Assembly: GCA_964397525.1 (NCBI GenBank)
Contig: CAYNIY010000004.1
Location: forward strand, 16,015-80,014
Reading direction: 5' to 3'
Source of the DNA: Syntrophopropionicum sp964397525
Lineage (GTDB): Bacteria; Bacillota; Desulfotomaculia; Desulfotomaculales; Pelotomaculaceae
Length of the DNA stretch: 64,000 nt
In this document: positions 1-8,328 of the stretch, one piece after another
Numbering within the stretch: position 1 is the first letter of the stretch
Layout of the letters: every line of letters starts with the position of its first letter
Made by a program: the position numbers and the translations under genes
The notes under the pieces: model-generated
The model's input: the letters and a program-made list of their open reading frames with translations, nothing else
Databases searched by the model: none
Told to the model about the DNA's origin: nothing

Positions 1-669
1 CTGGAGGTTGCCTCGATTATTAATGCTGCCGCGGGTGCCAACAAGGATAATTTTCACTTTATAAATGTCAATCCCGGCCGTGATTTTTCTATAGATATTT
101 TAACTGACGTCAGGATGGTAGAAGCCGGTGAGCCATGCCCCCGCTGCGGTCATAAACTGCAGGAGGCAAGGGGTATTGAGGTCGGCCAGATTTTTAAACT
201 CGGGATTAAATACAGCAAGCTGCTGGGGGCCACTTTCCTGGATGAAGGAGGCAAGGTCAAACCGGTGATCATGGGCTGCTACGGTATTGGTGTGACCAGG
301 ACTATGGCTGCCTCGATCGAGCAGAACAACGACCAGGATGGAATCATCTGGCCGGCGGCTATTGCACCCTTCCACGCGGTGGTTATACCGGTCAACACCA
401 AAGACGCCGGTCAAACCGCGCTGGCTGAAGATATATATACACGGCTGGCAGCAGCCGGTGTGGAGACAATCCTCGACGATCGGGCTGAGCGGGCGGGTGT
501 CAAGTTTAAGGATGCCGATTTGATCGGCTGTCCGCTGCGTATTACCGTAGGGGCAAAAGCCCTGACCGAGAGACAAATTGAAGTACGGGTGCGCAGGACC
601 GGTGAAACAACCATGATTCCTGAAGAAAAACTGGAAAGCGCGGTGCTGGAACTGCTCAAAGACTTATAG
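1..669 (+). CDS. proS: Prolyl-tRNA synthetase, C-terminal part (5' truncated)
   Basis: Class II prolyl-tRNA synthetase charges tRNA-Pro in the cytoplasm. The frame is open from base 1, so the start and most of the protein lie outside the window; about 222 codons remain of a usual length near 570. Visible are the end of the catalytic core (GQIFKLG), class II motif 3 (GCYGIGVTRTMAAS), and the C-terminal anticodon-binding domain starting near VVIPVN and containing GVKFKDADLIGCPLRI. A CPRCG pair stands just before the core segment, as in the bacterial form with an inserted editing domain. A repeat island begins within 15 bases of the stop. The family call is secure; the missing 5' part is a window edge, not a mutation. 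Confidence 0.97.
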   Translation: MEVASIINAAAGANKDNFHFINVNPGRDFSIDILTDVRMVEAGEPCPRCGHKLQEARGIEVGQIFKLGIKYSKLLGATFLDEGGKVKPVIMGCYGIGVTRTMAASIEQNNDQDGIIWPAAIAPFHAVVIPVNTKDAGQTALAEDIYTRLAAAGVETILDDRAERAGVKFKDADLIGCPLRITVGAKALTERQIEVRVRRTGETTMIPEEKLESAVLELLKDL

Positions 670-680
670 GTGTACTGTAG

Positions 681-698
681 GTGCGGCTTTAGCCGCAC
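681..698. repeat. Palindrome family R3 (GTGCGGCT-TT-AGCCGCAC)
   Basis: Perfect 8-base arms around a TT loop, 12 bases after the proS stop. Related copies are at 34679-34696 and 39619-39636. A GGTCGGATAA fragment follows, which is a full palindrome in the 39.6 kb copy. Confidence 0.85.
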
Positions 699-713
699 AT
701 GGTCGGATAAAAC

Positions 714-737
714 GGCCAGGGGGACGGTTCTCTTGGC
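714..737. repeat. Palindrome family R2 (GGCCAGGGGGACGG type)
   Basis: Arms GGCCAGG and TCTTGGC around GGGACGGTTC. Nearly identical to the tandem copies at 39730-39784. The GGGGGAC core resembles the GGAC tetranucleotide of some REP elements (inference). Confidence 0.75.
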
Positions 738-743
738 GTGGTT

Positions 744-803
744 TTATCGTTAAACGGTATCAGACAGAAGAACGGGGATACATCCTAAACCAGGATATGT
801 CCC
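744..803. repeat. Hairpin family R1 with TATCGTT leader
   Basis: A TATCGTTAAACGGTATCAGA leader is followed by GGGGATACATCC, a TAAACCA loop and GGATATGTCCC. Same layout as the copies at 34773, 34858 and 39805. Confidence 0.75.
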
Positions 804-818
804 AGAATAAAAGGTCGC

Positions 819-879
819 TGTCATTCTGAACGCAGTGAAGAATCTTGTTATGAGAACCTTCGCTGCGCTCAGGATGACA
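819..879. repeat. Inverted repeat family R4 (TCATTCTGA / TCAGGATGA)
   Basis: Imperfect inverted repeat of about 22-base arms, starting TGTCATTCTGAACGCAGTG and ending GCGCTCAGGATGACA. A second copy is at 16198-16253. Similar intergenic elements are known from many bacterial genomes. Confidence 0.8.
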
Positions 880-911
880 GTAGCGGCTAAGGATGACAAT
901 AATGTCAGATG

Positions 912-1010
912 GGAGCAGGAGAACCGTCTCCCTGCTTCCAGATGGAAGCAAAAAGAACGTCCCTTTGCTTCCCCCTTCAGATGGAAGCAAAAAGAACGTC
1001 CCCTTGCTTC
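912..1010. repeat. Three R2-like units, two in direct tandem
   Basis: 912-939 is an R2 unit in the opposite orientation (GGAGCAGGAGAACCGTCTCC). 945-971 and 984-1010 are two near-identical 27-base units beginning GAAGCAAAAAGAACGTCCC and ending TTGCTTC, about 39 bases apart start to start. The arms GAAGCAA and TTGCTTC are complementary. Confidence 0.75.
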
Positions 1011-1058
1011 TGCATTGGATGGAACCGAATAGGTTATCGTGAGAGAGGTTATCTGGAT

Positions 1059-2216
1059 TTGGGACTGAATAAGGTTCTTATATTATCAGTGGCAGTAGGG
1101 GCCGGTCACATGCGCACGGCAGAAGCGCTTAAGAAAGCAGCGGGATCACTATACCCGGGGGCAGAGGTCAGGATCCTCGACACCTTCCGTTATGCAAGCC
1201 CCTTTCTGGGTAAAGTTGTACTTGGCGCCTACATGGAAATGTTAAAGAAATCACCGCTGCTGTATGGATTTCTTTACCACCAGGCGGAACATGGGCAGAA
1301 TTTATCAGGGAAAGGCAAAAATGGTTTCAGCCATATCCTGAACATTATAGCCGCACCCCGGCTGGTGGAATATATAAATGATTTTAAGCCCGAGATAATA
1401 GTGTGTACCCATGCCTTCCCTCTGGGCATAGTATCACACCTGAAGAAAAAAGGAGTTTTCCGGGGACCTGTTTTTGCGATAATTACCGATTATGACGTCC
1501 ATTCTTTTTACATATTTCCTGAAGTAGATACCTACATCATCGGTTCCGAGGATTTGATACAACAGTGTTTGGACTTTGGGATAGAGCCCAGACGCGTACA
1601 TGCCACGGGTATACCCATACATACCGAATTTTTTGTCAAGTATGATAAAAAACAGCTGCGGGAACAGATGGGGCTCGCTGTAGACCTGCCGGTCATCCTG
1701 CTTATGGGCGGTGGGTTGGGCATGGGTCCGCTTGACACCCTGCTTGAAATACTGGGCAGCGGCAAATACCAGCTGCTCTGTGTTGCCGGCGCTAATGCCG
1801 CATTGCAGGAGAAGCTGGAAAAACTGGCCCAGGGTATGTCATGCACGGTAAAGATTTATGGTTTTGTTGATAACATTCCTCAGTTGATGGCCGCTTCGGA
1901 TTTAATGGTGGGGAAAGCCGGCGGCCTGGCCTGCGCCGAGGCTATGGCCCTGGGACTGCCGATGTTTATCGTCGATCCTCTGCCCGGCCAGGAGGAAAGG
2001 AATACAGAGTTTATGACAGCGGCAGGCGCTGGCGTCAGGGTTAACGCGTCAAACCTGTCCTCCGTCATAAAGACCTGTCTTGAAGAGCCTGCCAGAATCG
2101 AAAAGATGGCGCGCGCCGCAGCCGCACATGGCAGGCCAAACGCGGCCTGTGATGCCATCGCACTGATGGCGCAGGCAGTGGAGGACGATGCAGCTATTCC
2201 CTCAGGAATAAGATGA
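1059..2216 (+). CDS. UgtP/MGDG-synthase-type glycosyltransferase
   Basis: Glycosyltransferase of the monogalactosyl/processive diacylglycerol glucosyltransferase family (GT28 fold). Such enzymes transfer a hexose from UDP-sugar to diacylglycerol at the inner face of the membrane, making glycolipids. The N-terminal domain opens with ILSVAVGAGHMRTAEAL (GAGH near residues 14-17). The C-terminal nucleotide-sugar domain has GGGLGMGP and the MurG-like signature GKAGGLACAEAMALGLPM followed by PGQEERN. The chosen TTG follows GAGAGAGG at about 10 bases and gives 385 aa, the length of Bacillus UgtP; a longer frame upstream only runs through repeats. The sugar and acceptor cannot be read from sequence. 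Confidence 0.85.
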   Translation: MGLNKVLILSVAVGAGHMRTAEALKKAAGSLYPGAEVRILDTFRYASPFLGKVVLGAYMEMLKKSPLLYGFLYHQAEHGQNLSGKGKNGFSHILNIIAAPRLVEYINDFKPEIIVCTHAFPLGIVSHLKKKGVFRGPVFAIITDYDVHSFYIFPEVDTYIIGSEDLIQQCLDFGIEPRRVHATGIPIHTEFFVKYDKKQLREQMGLAVDLPVILLMGGGLGMGPLDTLLEILGSGKYQLLCVAGANAALQEKLEKLAQGMSCTVKIYGFVDNIPQLMAASDLMVGKAGGLACAEAMALGLPMFIVDPLPGQEERNTEFMTAAGAGVRVNASNLSSVIKTCLEEPARIEKMARAAAAHGRPNAACDAIALMAQAVEDDAAIPSGIR

Positions 2217-2308
2217 TCGGGATTAAATTATTACCAGAATAAATGCCCGAATACCTGGCCGCACAGGATGATATATTTTAAGAAGCCTCTGGCTTTGGAG
2301 GTGCTGAG

Positions 2309-2986
2309 ATGCTCATGTTAAACGAGGGTGAGGTCATTGCAAGACTGGTTATGTCTGTAGTCCTCGGCGGTTTTATCGGACTGGAACGAGAAAGACTGCT
2401 GGTTGGCTACCGTACATACTCAGCAGGCTTCCGAACACACATATTGGTCGCAGTTGGCGCCGCTGTCTGCATGATAGTATCAGAGGGCATGCACTACCAG
2501 TTCAAAGGTGATGCCGCCAGGATCGCCGCCCAGGTGGTAAGCGGCATAGGTTTTCTGGGCGCCGGCGCTATCATGCGTGAAGGCCTGCTGATCCGCGGCC
2601 TCACAACCGCCGCCAGCTTATGGGTGGTTGCTTCGGTCGGCCTGGCCTGCGGCGCCGGATATTACCTGCCGGCCGCCTTTGGCACCCTGCTGGTTTTATT
2701 TACCCTGGTGCTGTTGGGTACATTCGAAGACATTATCCGCGGCAAAGGACGGCTTGATCTTCTCAGCATTGTCGTTTCAGACCAGCCGCAGCAGGTTAAG
2801 GTGATCAGGTCTTACCTTGAAGAGGAGGTGGGCGAAGTGAAGAAGATTGAAGTCAGCAAAATGCATGAAGAAGGTAAAGTACTGCTTGAGATATATATGA
2901 AAATGCCTTCTGATACTAAGATGATCGAAATCCTGCATTATATTACAACACTGCCCGGTGTCTACAGGGTGGAGCACAGGGCTTAA
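2309..2986 (+). CDS. MgtC/SapB family membrane protein
   Basis: Protein of 225 aa with about four to five hydrophobic segments in the first 145 residues and a soluble C-terminal ACT-like tail. The family signatures are visible: GGFIGLERER near the start, GFRTHILVAVGAAVCM, VSGIGFLGAGAIMREG and GLTTAASLWVVASVGLACG. MgtC proteins are inner-membrane factors linked to magnesium limitation or modulation of other membrane proteins; the biochemical role is not settled. GGAGGT lies 7 bases before the ATG. It follows the glycosyltransferase gene by 92 bases and may share its transcript. Family is sure, function is not. Confidence 0.9.
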   Translation: MLMLNEGEVIARLVMSVVLGGFIGLERERLLVGYRTYSAGFRTHILVAVGAAVCMIVSEGMHYQFKGDAARIAAQVVSGIGFLGAGAIMREGLLIRGLTTAASLWVVASVGLACGAGYYLPAAFGTLLVLFTLVLLGTFEDIIRGKGRLDLLSIVVSDQPQQVKVIRSYLEEEVGEVKKIEVSKMHEEGKVLLEIYMKMPSDTKMIEILHYITTLPGVYRVEHRA

Positions 2987-3012
2987 ACACTGGTATTAAG
3001 CCATATTTGCAC

Positions 3013-3041
3013 TTGTCAACAATATTCTTCTGTGATATACT
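3013..3041 (+). promoter_or_regulatory. Sigma-A promoter of the rimP-nusA operon
   Basis: TTGTCA (3013-3018), 17-base spacer, TATACT (3036-3041), with an extended -10 TG at 3033-3034. It lies about 130 bases before rimP, leaving room for a leader. Confidence 0.8.
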
Positions 3042-3079
3042 ACTTATGGTTTTCGGCAAGATAGATTTTCCTCTGTAAG

Positions 3080-3105
3080 GAGTGGGTTGCGCCCACTCTT
3101 TCGTC
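3080..3105 (+). terminator. Attenuator-like hairpin in the rimP leader
   Basis: GAGTGGG (3080-3086) pairs with CCCACTC (3092-3098) around TTGCG, followed by a short pyrimidine run (TTTCGTCTT). It lies between the promoter and rimP, so it could be a partial terminator. The interrupted T-run makes full termination doubtful. Confidence 0.5.
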
Positions 3106-3168
3106 TTATCATGGACGTAAACAGGCAGAATGCCAGCAGATAAATGCCTGTCAGCCTTAGGGGGTACT

Positions 3169-3633
3169 ATGATGTCCAAAACAAAGATTGTTGAACTGGT
3201 TGAGGAAATAATCACTCCCTGCGTTCAGGAATCAGGTTTGGAACTGGTCGATGTAGAGTTTGTCAGAGAAGGCGGCAGCTGGTACCTGCGAATATATATT
3301 GATAAACCAGGCGGCATTGATCTTGAAGACTGTGGACAGCTTTCACAGAAAATCGACAGGTTGTTGGATGAGAAGGATCCCATCCTTCAGTCTTATCACC
3401 TGGAGGTTTCATCTCCGGGGATCGAAAGGCCCTTGAAAAAGTTATCCGATTATGAACGCTTTACCGGTGAACTGGCTGTAATTACTACATTTGTCCCGTT
3501 TGACGGTAAAAAGAAAATAACAGGACGGATCATGGCAGCGCACGGTGATGATATAGTTATTGATTCAGACGGGAAAGAACTCAGCATCCCTTTCAGGCAG
3601 GTTGCGTCTGCAAGGCTGAAAGTGGAATTTTAA
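3169..3633 (+). CDS. rimP: Ribosome maturation factor RimP
   Basis: RimP binds the 30S subunit during its maturation in the cytoplasm. The 154 aa product shows the alpha/beta N-terminal domain with ELVDVEFVREGGSWYLRI and LEDCGQLSQKID, then LEVSSPGIERPL, the family signature, and a C-terminal SH3-like domain. An in-frame ATG at 3130 would add 13 residues but has no ribosome site; AGGGGG stands just before two adjacent ATGs at 3169 and 3172. First gene of the rimP-nusA-ylxR-infB-rbfA-nrnA-truB-ribF operon, 20 bases before nusA. Confidence 0.95.
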   Translation: MMSKTKIVELVEEIITPCVQESGLELVDVEFVREGGSWYLRIYIDKPGGIDLEDCGQLSQKIDRLLDEKDPILQSYHLEVSSPGIERPLKKLSDYERFTGELAVITTFVPFDGKKKITGRIMAAHGDDIVIDSDGKELSIPFRQVASARLKVEF

Positions 3634-3653
3634 GAGTTCGGGGAGGAGAAAAC

Positions 3654-4736
3654 ATGAACACCGATTTTTTGGAAGCTCTTAAAGATCTGGAAAAAGAGAA
3701 GGGCATTACGGTTGATGTGTTGCTGGAAGCCATTGAAGCGGCCTTATTGTCTGCCTACAAGAGAAACTTCGGGTCACTGCAAAACGCCCGGGTCCATATA
3801 GATCGCGAAACCGGGGATTTCAAGGTATTTACCCAACAAATTGTCAAAGAACAGGTGGAAGATCAGCGACAGGAAATAACGCTGGAAGATGCACACAAGA
3901 TAGATGTTAAATATGAACTGGACGATATCGTTGAAACAGAAGTTACACCCAGGAACTTTGGCCGGATTGCTGCCCAGACTGCCAAGCAGGTAGTTGTCCA
4001 GCGCATCCGGGAAGCTGAAAGAAACATCATTTTTGAGGAGTTTGCAAACCGTGAAGGCGATATCGTTACAGGTGTTGTCCAGCGTATTGAGCAAAAAAAC
4101 GTCTACATTGAACTGGGCAAAACAGAAGCGATTCTGGCGCCTTCTGAGCAAATGCCGGGTGAGGATTACAGGCAGGGCAGCAGGATCAAGGTATATATTA
4201 TAGAAGTACGAAAAACCACAAAGGGGCCTCAGATCCTGGTTTCCCGCACTCACCCCGGCCTGTTGAAACGTCTCTTTGAGATGGAGGTCCCCGAACTGCT
4301 TGAAGGCGTTATCGAGCTTAAGGGTGTTGCCAGAGAAGCCGGCGCCCGTTCGAAGATTGCGGTTTATTCCAAAGACGATAACGTAGATCCGGTGGGCGCC
4401 TGTGTCGGGCCTAAGGGGATGAGGGTCCAGAGTATAGTAAGCGAACTGAACGGTGAAAAGATCGATATTATTAAATGGAATACAGATCCATCCAAGTTTG
4501 TGGCCAGTTCATTAAGCCCGGCAAAAGTAGTGGCAGTGGAAATATGGGAAGAAGAAAAAGTGGCCAGGGTAATCGTCCCGGATTACCAACTCTCACTCGC
4601 AATTGGAAAAGAAGGTCAAAATGCCCGGCTGGCGGCAAAACTCACCGGCTGGAAAATAGATATCAAGAGTGAATCCCAGATGAGAGAGATTTATCCGGAT
4701 GAATACAGTGAGCTTTTTGAAAATGAATACGATTAG
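3654..4736 (+). CDS. nusA: Transcription termination/antitermination factor NusA
   Basis: NusA binds RNA polymerase and nascent RNA and modulates pausing, termination and antitermination. The 360 aa protein has the N-terminal polymerase-binding domain (about 1-125), an S1 domain beginning GDIVTGVVQRIEQKNVYIEL (about 135-200), and two KH domains (VGACVGPKGMRVQ and LAIGKEGQNARLAAKLTG). It lacks the C-terminal acidic repeats of E. coli NusA, as is usual in Firmicutes. GGGGAGGAG precedes the ATG. It sits between rimP and ylxR in the standard order. Confidence 0.97.
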   Translation: MNTDFLEALKDLEKEKGITVDVLLEAIEAALLSAYKRNFGSLQNARVHIDRETGDFKVFTQQIVKEQVEDQRQEITLEDAHKIDVKYELDDIVETEVTPRNFGRIAAQTAKQVVVQRIREAERNIIFEEFANREGDIVTGVVQRIEQKNVYIELGKTEAILAPSEQMPGEDYRQGSRIKVYIIEVRKTTKGPQILVSRTHPGLLKRLFEMEVPELLEGVIELKGVAREAGARSKIAVYSKDDNVDPVGACVGPKGMRVQSIVSELNGEKIDIIKWNTDPSKFVASSLSPAKVVAVEIWEEEKVARVIVPDYQLSLAIGKEGQNARLAAKLTGWKIDIKSESQMREIYPDEYSELFENEYD

Positions 4737-4748
4737 GGGCGAAGTCTG

Positions 4749-5021
4749 GTGCCAAAAATAAAAAAAATACCACAGCGTATGTGCGTTGGATGTCAGGAGA
4801 TGAAACCTAAAAAACAATTAATCAGGGTGGTCCGCACTCCTGATGATGTGATAGAACTGGACCCCACAGGCAAGAAATCCGGCCGCGGCGCCTATATCTG
4901 CCCGGGGCTGGAGTGTCTTGCCAAGGCGCTGAAGGGCAAGCGTCTGGATAAAGCGCTGCAGCGTACAATCAGCCAGGAGTTGGTGGAAGATTTAAAGAGG
5001 GGGCTGGTAAAAAATGGCTGA
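4749..5021 (+). CDS. ylxR: YlxR family RNA-binding protein
   Basis: Small basic protein of 90 aa with the family signature RMCVGCQ near the N-terminus, then KKQLIRVVRTPDD and GRGAYICPGLECL. YlxR proteins bind RNA, and in Bacillus the protein has been linked to RNase P modulation (established for relatives, not shown here). The start is GTG, 12 bases after nusA, with only a weak GGGG site. It is in its conserved place between nusA and infB, but the usual next gene ylxQ is not recognisable. Confidence 0.92.
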   Translation: MPKIKKIPQRMCVGCQEMKPKKQLIRVVRTPDDVIELDPTGKKSGRGAYICPGLECLAKALKGKRLDKALQRTISQELVEDLKRGLVKNG

Positions 5022-5088
5022 CATTTATCTCGCTTTGGGAGTTTTGGAGCCATCCTGGAAGGGGAGATGTCAAATATTGAATAACTAA
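5014..5088 (+). other. 24-codon ORF at the ylxQ position
   Basis: An ATG overlapping the ylxR stop region, with GAGGGGG about 10 bases upstream, opens a frame of 24 codons ending at TAA. ylxQ (an L7Ae-like RNA-binding protein) normally starts here and is about 100 codons long. The first residues (MADIYLALGVL) faintly recall the opening of YlxQ proteins but the rest does not match. It could be the stub of a deleted ylxQ, a leader peptide, or chance. Confidence 0.25.
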
Positions 5089-5105
5089 TATCTGGAGGTG
5101 TTTGA

Positions 5106-7922
5106 ATGGTAAAAAAACGTGTACATGAACTGGCCAAAGAACTTAACATAGAAAGTAAAGAAATTATCAATAAATTAAACGAAATGGGTGTTACTGTCAA
5201 ATCTCACATGAGTACCTTAGAGGACAGTGATATCGGGGGACTGCTCAAGATTTACAAAAAAGATGAAATTAAGACAGAAAAGGTTGAGGCTGCCGGACAG
5301 AAAAAGACAGCAGATCAGCCTGTTAAGTCTGCACTACCGCAGGAGCAGCAGGTTGAAATGAGAAAGCCTCAGGCTGCTCAAAAAACAGCTCCAGGCGATG
5401 ATGTGCAGAGGCCTGACTACCGACGCGGCAGCAGCACCGTTGACCGTGTACCCTCCCGTCCGCCGGACAGGCGCTTTCAGGAAAGGCCAAAACAACCGGC
5501 TGGGATGGCAAGGCCCCAAAGCCCGCCCAGAAGCGAGCAGGTTTTAAAACCCAGCGGTGAAGGGCAGCAGGACAAAACGCAATACCAAAGGGATGCTTCG
5601 CGTCCGGACCAGCCGCAGTTTGACAGGCCCCAACAGGCAAGGCCGGTACAGGATCGCGGCCCAGCCAGGCCGGCTGACAGCAGGTCGCCGTCAACAGGAC
5701 CTGCCAGGAGCTATGACAGGCCTGCCGACCAGAGGCAGGGCGCCCCTTTAAGAACGGGAGCCGGACCGGCTGCCCCGGGGGCAAGGCCGCCACAGCGGGG
5801 TGTGGGTGCTCCACGTCCTGGCGGCGCACCGCGGCCCGGTGGCACTCAGTTTGCCAGGCCGATGGATCGGCCTGTTCGCACTGATGCCGGCCAGGGTGTG
5901 AGACCCAGTGGTGCGCAGCAGGGGGTGCGTCCGCAGCCGCCAAGAGTGGACGACAAGGGCCGCCCGCCGCTTGACAAAGCAAAAACAGCAGAGAAACCCA
6001 AACAGCCAAAACCACCTTTTAAAAAGCCTGAACCAAGGAACCGCTTTGAAAAGAGGAGTTTAAGCGCTGATCAAGCCGAAGCAAGGCTTCGCACGGGTAC
6101 CCACCGTAAAAAAGGGGCGTCCAGGACACAGGAACAGGTGCAAAGGCCAATAAAAGAAATCGAAAAAAAACCGGTTGTACTTGGCGAATCTGTGACTGTG
6201 CAGGAGCTTTCATTAAAGGTCCATAAAAACCCGGCCGAACTGATTAAAAAATTGATGCAATTGGGTGTTCTGGCTACAATTAACCAGGAAATCGATACCG
6301 ATACAGCAACTATCCTGGCCAACGAGTTCGGCTATGAAGTTGAGATTAAACTGCCTGTGGATCTGGAAGCGGTACTGATGCAGGAACCGGAGGACAGCGC
6401 GGAACTGCTGCAGTCCAGGCCAAGCGTTGTAACAGTAATGGGACACGTTGACCACGGTAAGACTTCACTGTTGGATGCCATCCGGGAAACAAACGTGATC
6501 GCAACTGAAGCAGGCGGTATTACGCAGCATATAGGAGCATACCAGGTCGAGCACAACGGCAAAAAAATAACTTTCATTGATACACCGGGCCACGAGGCCT
6601 TTACAGCGATGCGGGCACGCGGCGCCCAGGTAACGGATATAGCCATACTGGTGGTTGCGGCGGATGATGGTGTTATGCCGCAGACAGTGGAAGCGATCAA
6701 CCATGCCAAGGATGCCAAGGTTCCCATTATCGTTGCCATAAATAAAATTGACAAACCAGGCGCAAACCCTGATAAGGTTAAACAGGAACTGACAGAACAC
6801 GGTCTGGTGTCTGAGGAGTGGGGCGGCGAAACAATTTGTGTAAATGTTTCCGCTGTGAACAAGCAGGGGATCAAAGAACTTCTGGAGATGATCCTGCTGG
6901 TCGCGGAAATGGGCGAATTGAAAGCCAATGTAAACCGGTCTGCCAGGGGTACGGTTATTGAAGCCGAACTGGATAAAGGCCGCGGCCCTGTTGCCTCAGT
7001 CCTGGTGCAGAACGGAACTCTGAATATCGGCGATACCATTATTGCCGGATCAGCAGTCGGCCGGGTGAGGGCGATGATGGATGATAAGGGCCGCCGCATT
7101 AAAAAAGCGGGACCGTCAACACCGGTTGAAGTGATCGGATTTTCCGAGGTCCCTGCCGCCGGCGACATCTTCATTGTCACAGAAGATGAAAAACTGGCAA
7201 AAAGCATTGCCTCCAGGAGACAAACCAGGAGGCGCGATGAAGAAATGAAGACCACCACCAAGGTTTCTTTGGAAGATCTTTTTAAACATATTCAGGAAGG
7301 TCAGATCAAGGAACTTGGGATCATTGTCAAGGCTGATGTCCAGGGTTCGGTAGAGGCTCTGCGCCAGGCCCTGGTAAGGTTAAACACAGGTGAAGTTAAA
7401 GTTAATATTATTCATGGCGGTGTAGGCGCCATACGAGAAACGGATGTCATGTTCGCATCTGCCTCCAACGCAATTATCATTGGTTTCAACGTGCGTCCTG
7501 ATGTAAATGCCAGAAAGGCAGCGGAAGCTGAAAAAGTAGATATACGCCTTTACCGGGTGATCTATGATGCGATTGAAGACGTGAAGGCGGCCATGAGCGG
7601 TCTGCTTGAACCTGAGTACCGCGAGGTTATGCTCGGCCGGGCTGAAATACGCAAGGTCTTTAAAGCTTCCAAGATTGGCACGATTGCCGGCTGCTATGTC
7701 GTTGAGGGGAAAATCGAAAGAGATGCCGGTGTCAGAGTGGTACGTGACGGTATTGTTGTCCACGAAGGGAAACTTGAATCACTGAAGCGCTTTAAAGATG
7801 ATGCCAGAGAAGTCGTGCAGGGCTACGAGTGCGGCCTGGCCATAGAAAAATACAATGAAATACAGGAAGGGGACGTTATTGAAGCTTTCAGTATTGAAAC
7901 TATCAAACGTCAACTGTCCTGA
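5106..7922 (+). CDS. infB: Translation initiation factor IF-2
   Basis: IF-2 is the GTPase that places initiator tRNA on the 30S subunit and promotes subunit joining. The 938 aa protein has an N-terminal IF2N domain (1-45), a long low-complexity linker rich in Arg, Pro, Gln and Gly (about 60-340), a second IF2N domain (about 360-420), then the G domain: G1 GHVDHGKT at 446-453, G3 DTPGHEAF at about 492, G4 NKID at about 546. Beta-barrel and C-terminal tRNA-binding domains follow. CTGGAGGT precedes the ATG. The GC-rich linker produces long spurious frames on the other strand. Confidence 0.98.
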   Translation: MVKKRVHELAKELNIESKEIINKLNEMGVTVKSHMSTLEDSDIGGLLKIYKKDEIKTEKVEAAGQKKTADQPVKSALPQEQQVEMRKPQAAQKTAPGDDVQRPDYRRGSSTVDRVPSRPPDRRFQERPKQPAGMARPQSPPRSEQVLKPSGEGQQDKTQYQRDASRPDQPQFDRPQQARPVQDRGPARPADSRSPSTGPARSYDRPADQRQGAPLRTGAGPAAPGARPPQRGVGAPRPGGAPRPGGTQFARPMDRPVRTDAGQGVRPSGAQQGVRPQPPRVDDKGRPPLDKAKTAEKPKQPKPPFKKPEPRNRFEKRSLSADQAEARLRTGTHRKKGASRTQEQVQRPIKEIEKKPVVLGESVTVQELSLKVHKNPAELIKKLMQLGVLATINQEIDTDTATILANEFGYEVEIKLPVDLEAVLMQEPEDSAELLQSRPSVVTVMGHVDHGKTSLLDAIRETNVIATEAGGITQHIGAYQVEHNGKKITFIDTPGHEAFTAMRARGAQVTDIAILVVAADDGVMPQTVEAINHAKDAKVPIIVAINKIDKPGANPDKVKQELTEHGLVSEEWGGETICVNVSAVNKQGIKELLEMILLVAEMGELKANVNRSARGTVIEAELDKGRGPVASVLVQNGTLNIGDTIIAGSAVGRVRAMMDDKGRRIKKAGPSTPVEVIGFSEVPAAGDIFIVTEDEKLAKSIASRRQTRRRDEEMKTTTKVSLEDLFKHIQEGQIKELGIIVKADVQGSVEALRQALVRLNTGEVKVNIIHGGVGAIRETDVMFASASNAIIIGFNVRPDVNARKAAEAEKVDIRLYRVIYDAIEDVKAAMSGLLEPEYREVMLGRAEIRKVFKASKIGTIAGCYVVEGKIERDAGVRVVRDGIVVHEGKLESLKRFKDDAREVVQGYECGLAIEKYNEIQEGDVIEAFSIETIKRQLS

Positions 7923-7968
7923 TGTCTGATGTCTTTTTGACTTAAGACTATAATGAGAGGTGCTGGGA

Positions 7969-8328
7969 ATGTCCTTCCGTCCCGAAAGACTGGCTGAAGC
8001 AATTAAAAAAGAAATTTCAGATTTGTTAAGGGATGAGCTGAAAGATCCCAGGATAGGATTTGTTTCAATCACGTCTGTTGAGGTTTCAAAAGATCTGCGT
8101 TACGCTGCTGTTTACGCCAGTGTTTTTGGCGAACCGGAACAGCAGAAAGCATCTATTGAGGCGCTGCAAAAGGCCCATGGTTTTATCCGGGGGGAACTGG
8201 GCAGAAGGATCCGCCTGCGTTATACTCCGGAAATAACCTTTAAGCTTGATCATTCAATAAGTCACGGTACAAAAATACTGGCATTAATTGAAGAGGTCAA
8301 GGAAAAAGGCGGCGGTCAAGATGAATAG
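7969..8328 (+). CDS. rbfA: Ribosome-binding factor A
   Basis: RbfA is a KH-fold protein that helps mature the 30S subunit and the 16S 5' end. The 119 aa product shows RPERLAEAIKKEISDLL, DPRIGFVSITSVEVSKDLRY (family core) and a C-terminal HSISHGTKILALIEE. The ATG at 7969 lies 8 bases after GAGAGG, preferred to an upstream GTG that overlaps this site. Its last codons overlap the start of the nrnA-like gene by 8 bases. ylxP, often found between infB and rbfA, is absent. Confidence 0.96.
   Translation: MSFRPERLAEAIKKEISDLLRDELKDPRIGFVSITSVEVSKDLRYAAVYASVFGEPEQQKASIEALQKAHGFIRGELGRRIRLRYTPEITFKLDHSISHGTKILALIEEVKEKGGGQDE

Larger units (their letters stand above)
670..1058. repeat. Repeat island between proS and the glycosyltransferase gene
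   Basis: This 389-base gap holds no convincing gene. It contains, in order, the GTGCGGCT/AGCCGCAC palindrome, a GGCCAGGGGGACGG-type palindrome, a TATCGTT-led GGGGATACATCC hairpin, a TCATTCTGA...TCAGGATGACA inverted repeat, and three GGAAGC/GCTTCC-flanked units. The same families recur elsewhere in the window. Open frames here run through repeat units and give low-complexity peptides, so they are not called. Confidence 0.85.

Noticed and set aside
760..990. Minus-strand frame of 76 codons giving a Leu/Pro/Ser-rich peptide
   Set aside because: It runs entirely through repeat units and has no ribosome site or family similarity.
945..1010. Possible small CRISPR-like array of GAAGCAAAAAGAACG units
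   Set aside because: Only two units with a short non-unique spacer; they belong to the R2-like repeats.
909..1058. N-terminal extension of the glycosyltransferase gene
   Set aside because: The extra residues are translated repeats; a TTG with a good ribosome site at 1059 gives the family start and length.
5323..6015. 230-codon minus-strand frame inside infB
   Set aside because: It is the shadow of the GC-rich Arg/Pro/Gln linker of IF-2, with no domain or ribosome site.
6332..7261. 309-codon minus-strand frame inside infB
   Set aside because: Antisense to the conserved G domain; composition is low complexity and reflects codon bias on the coding strand.
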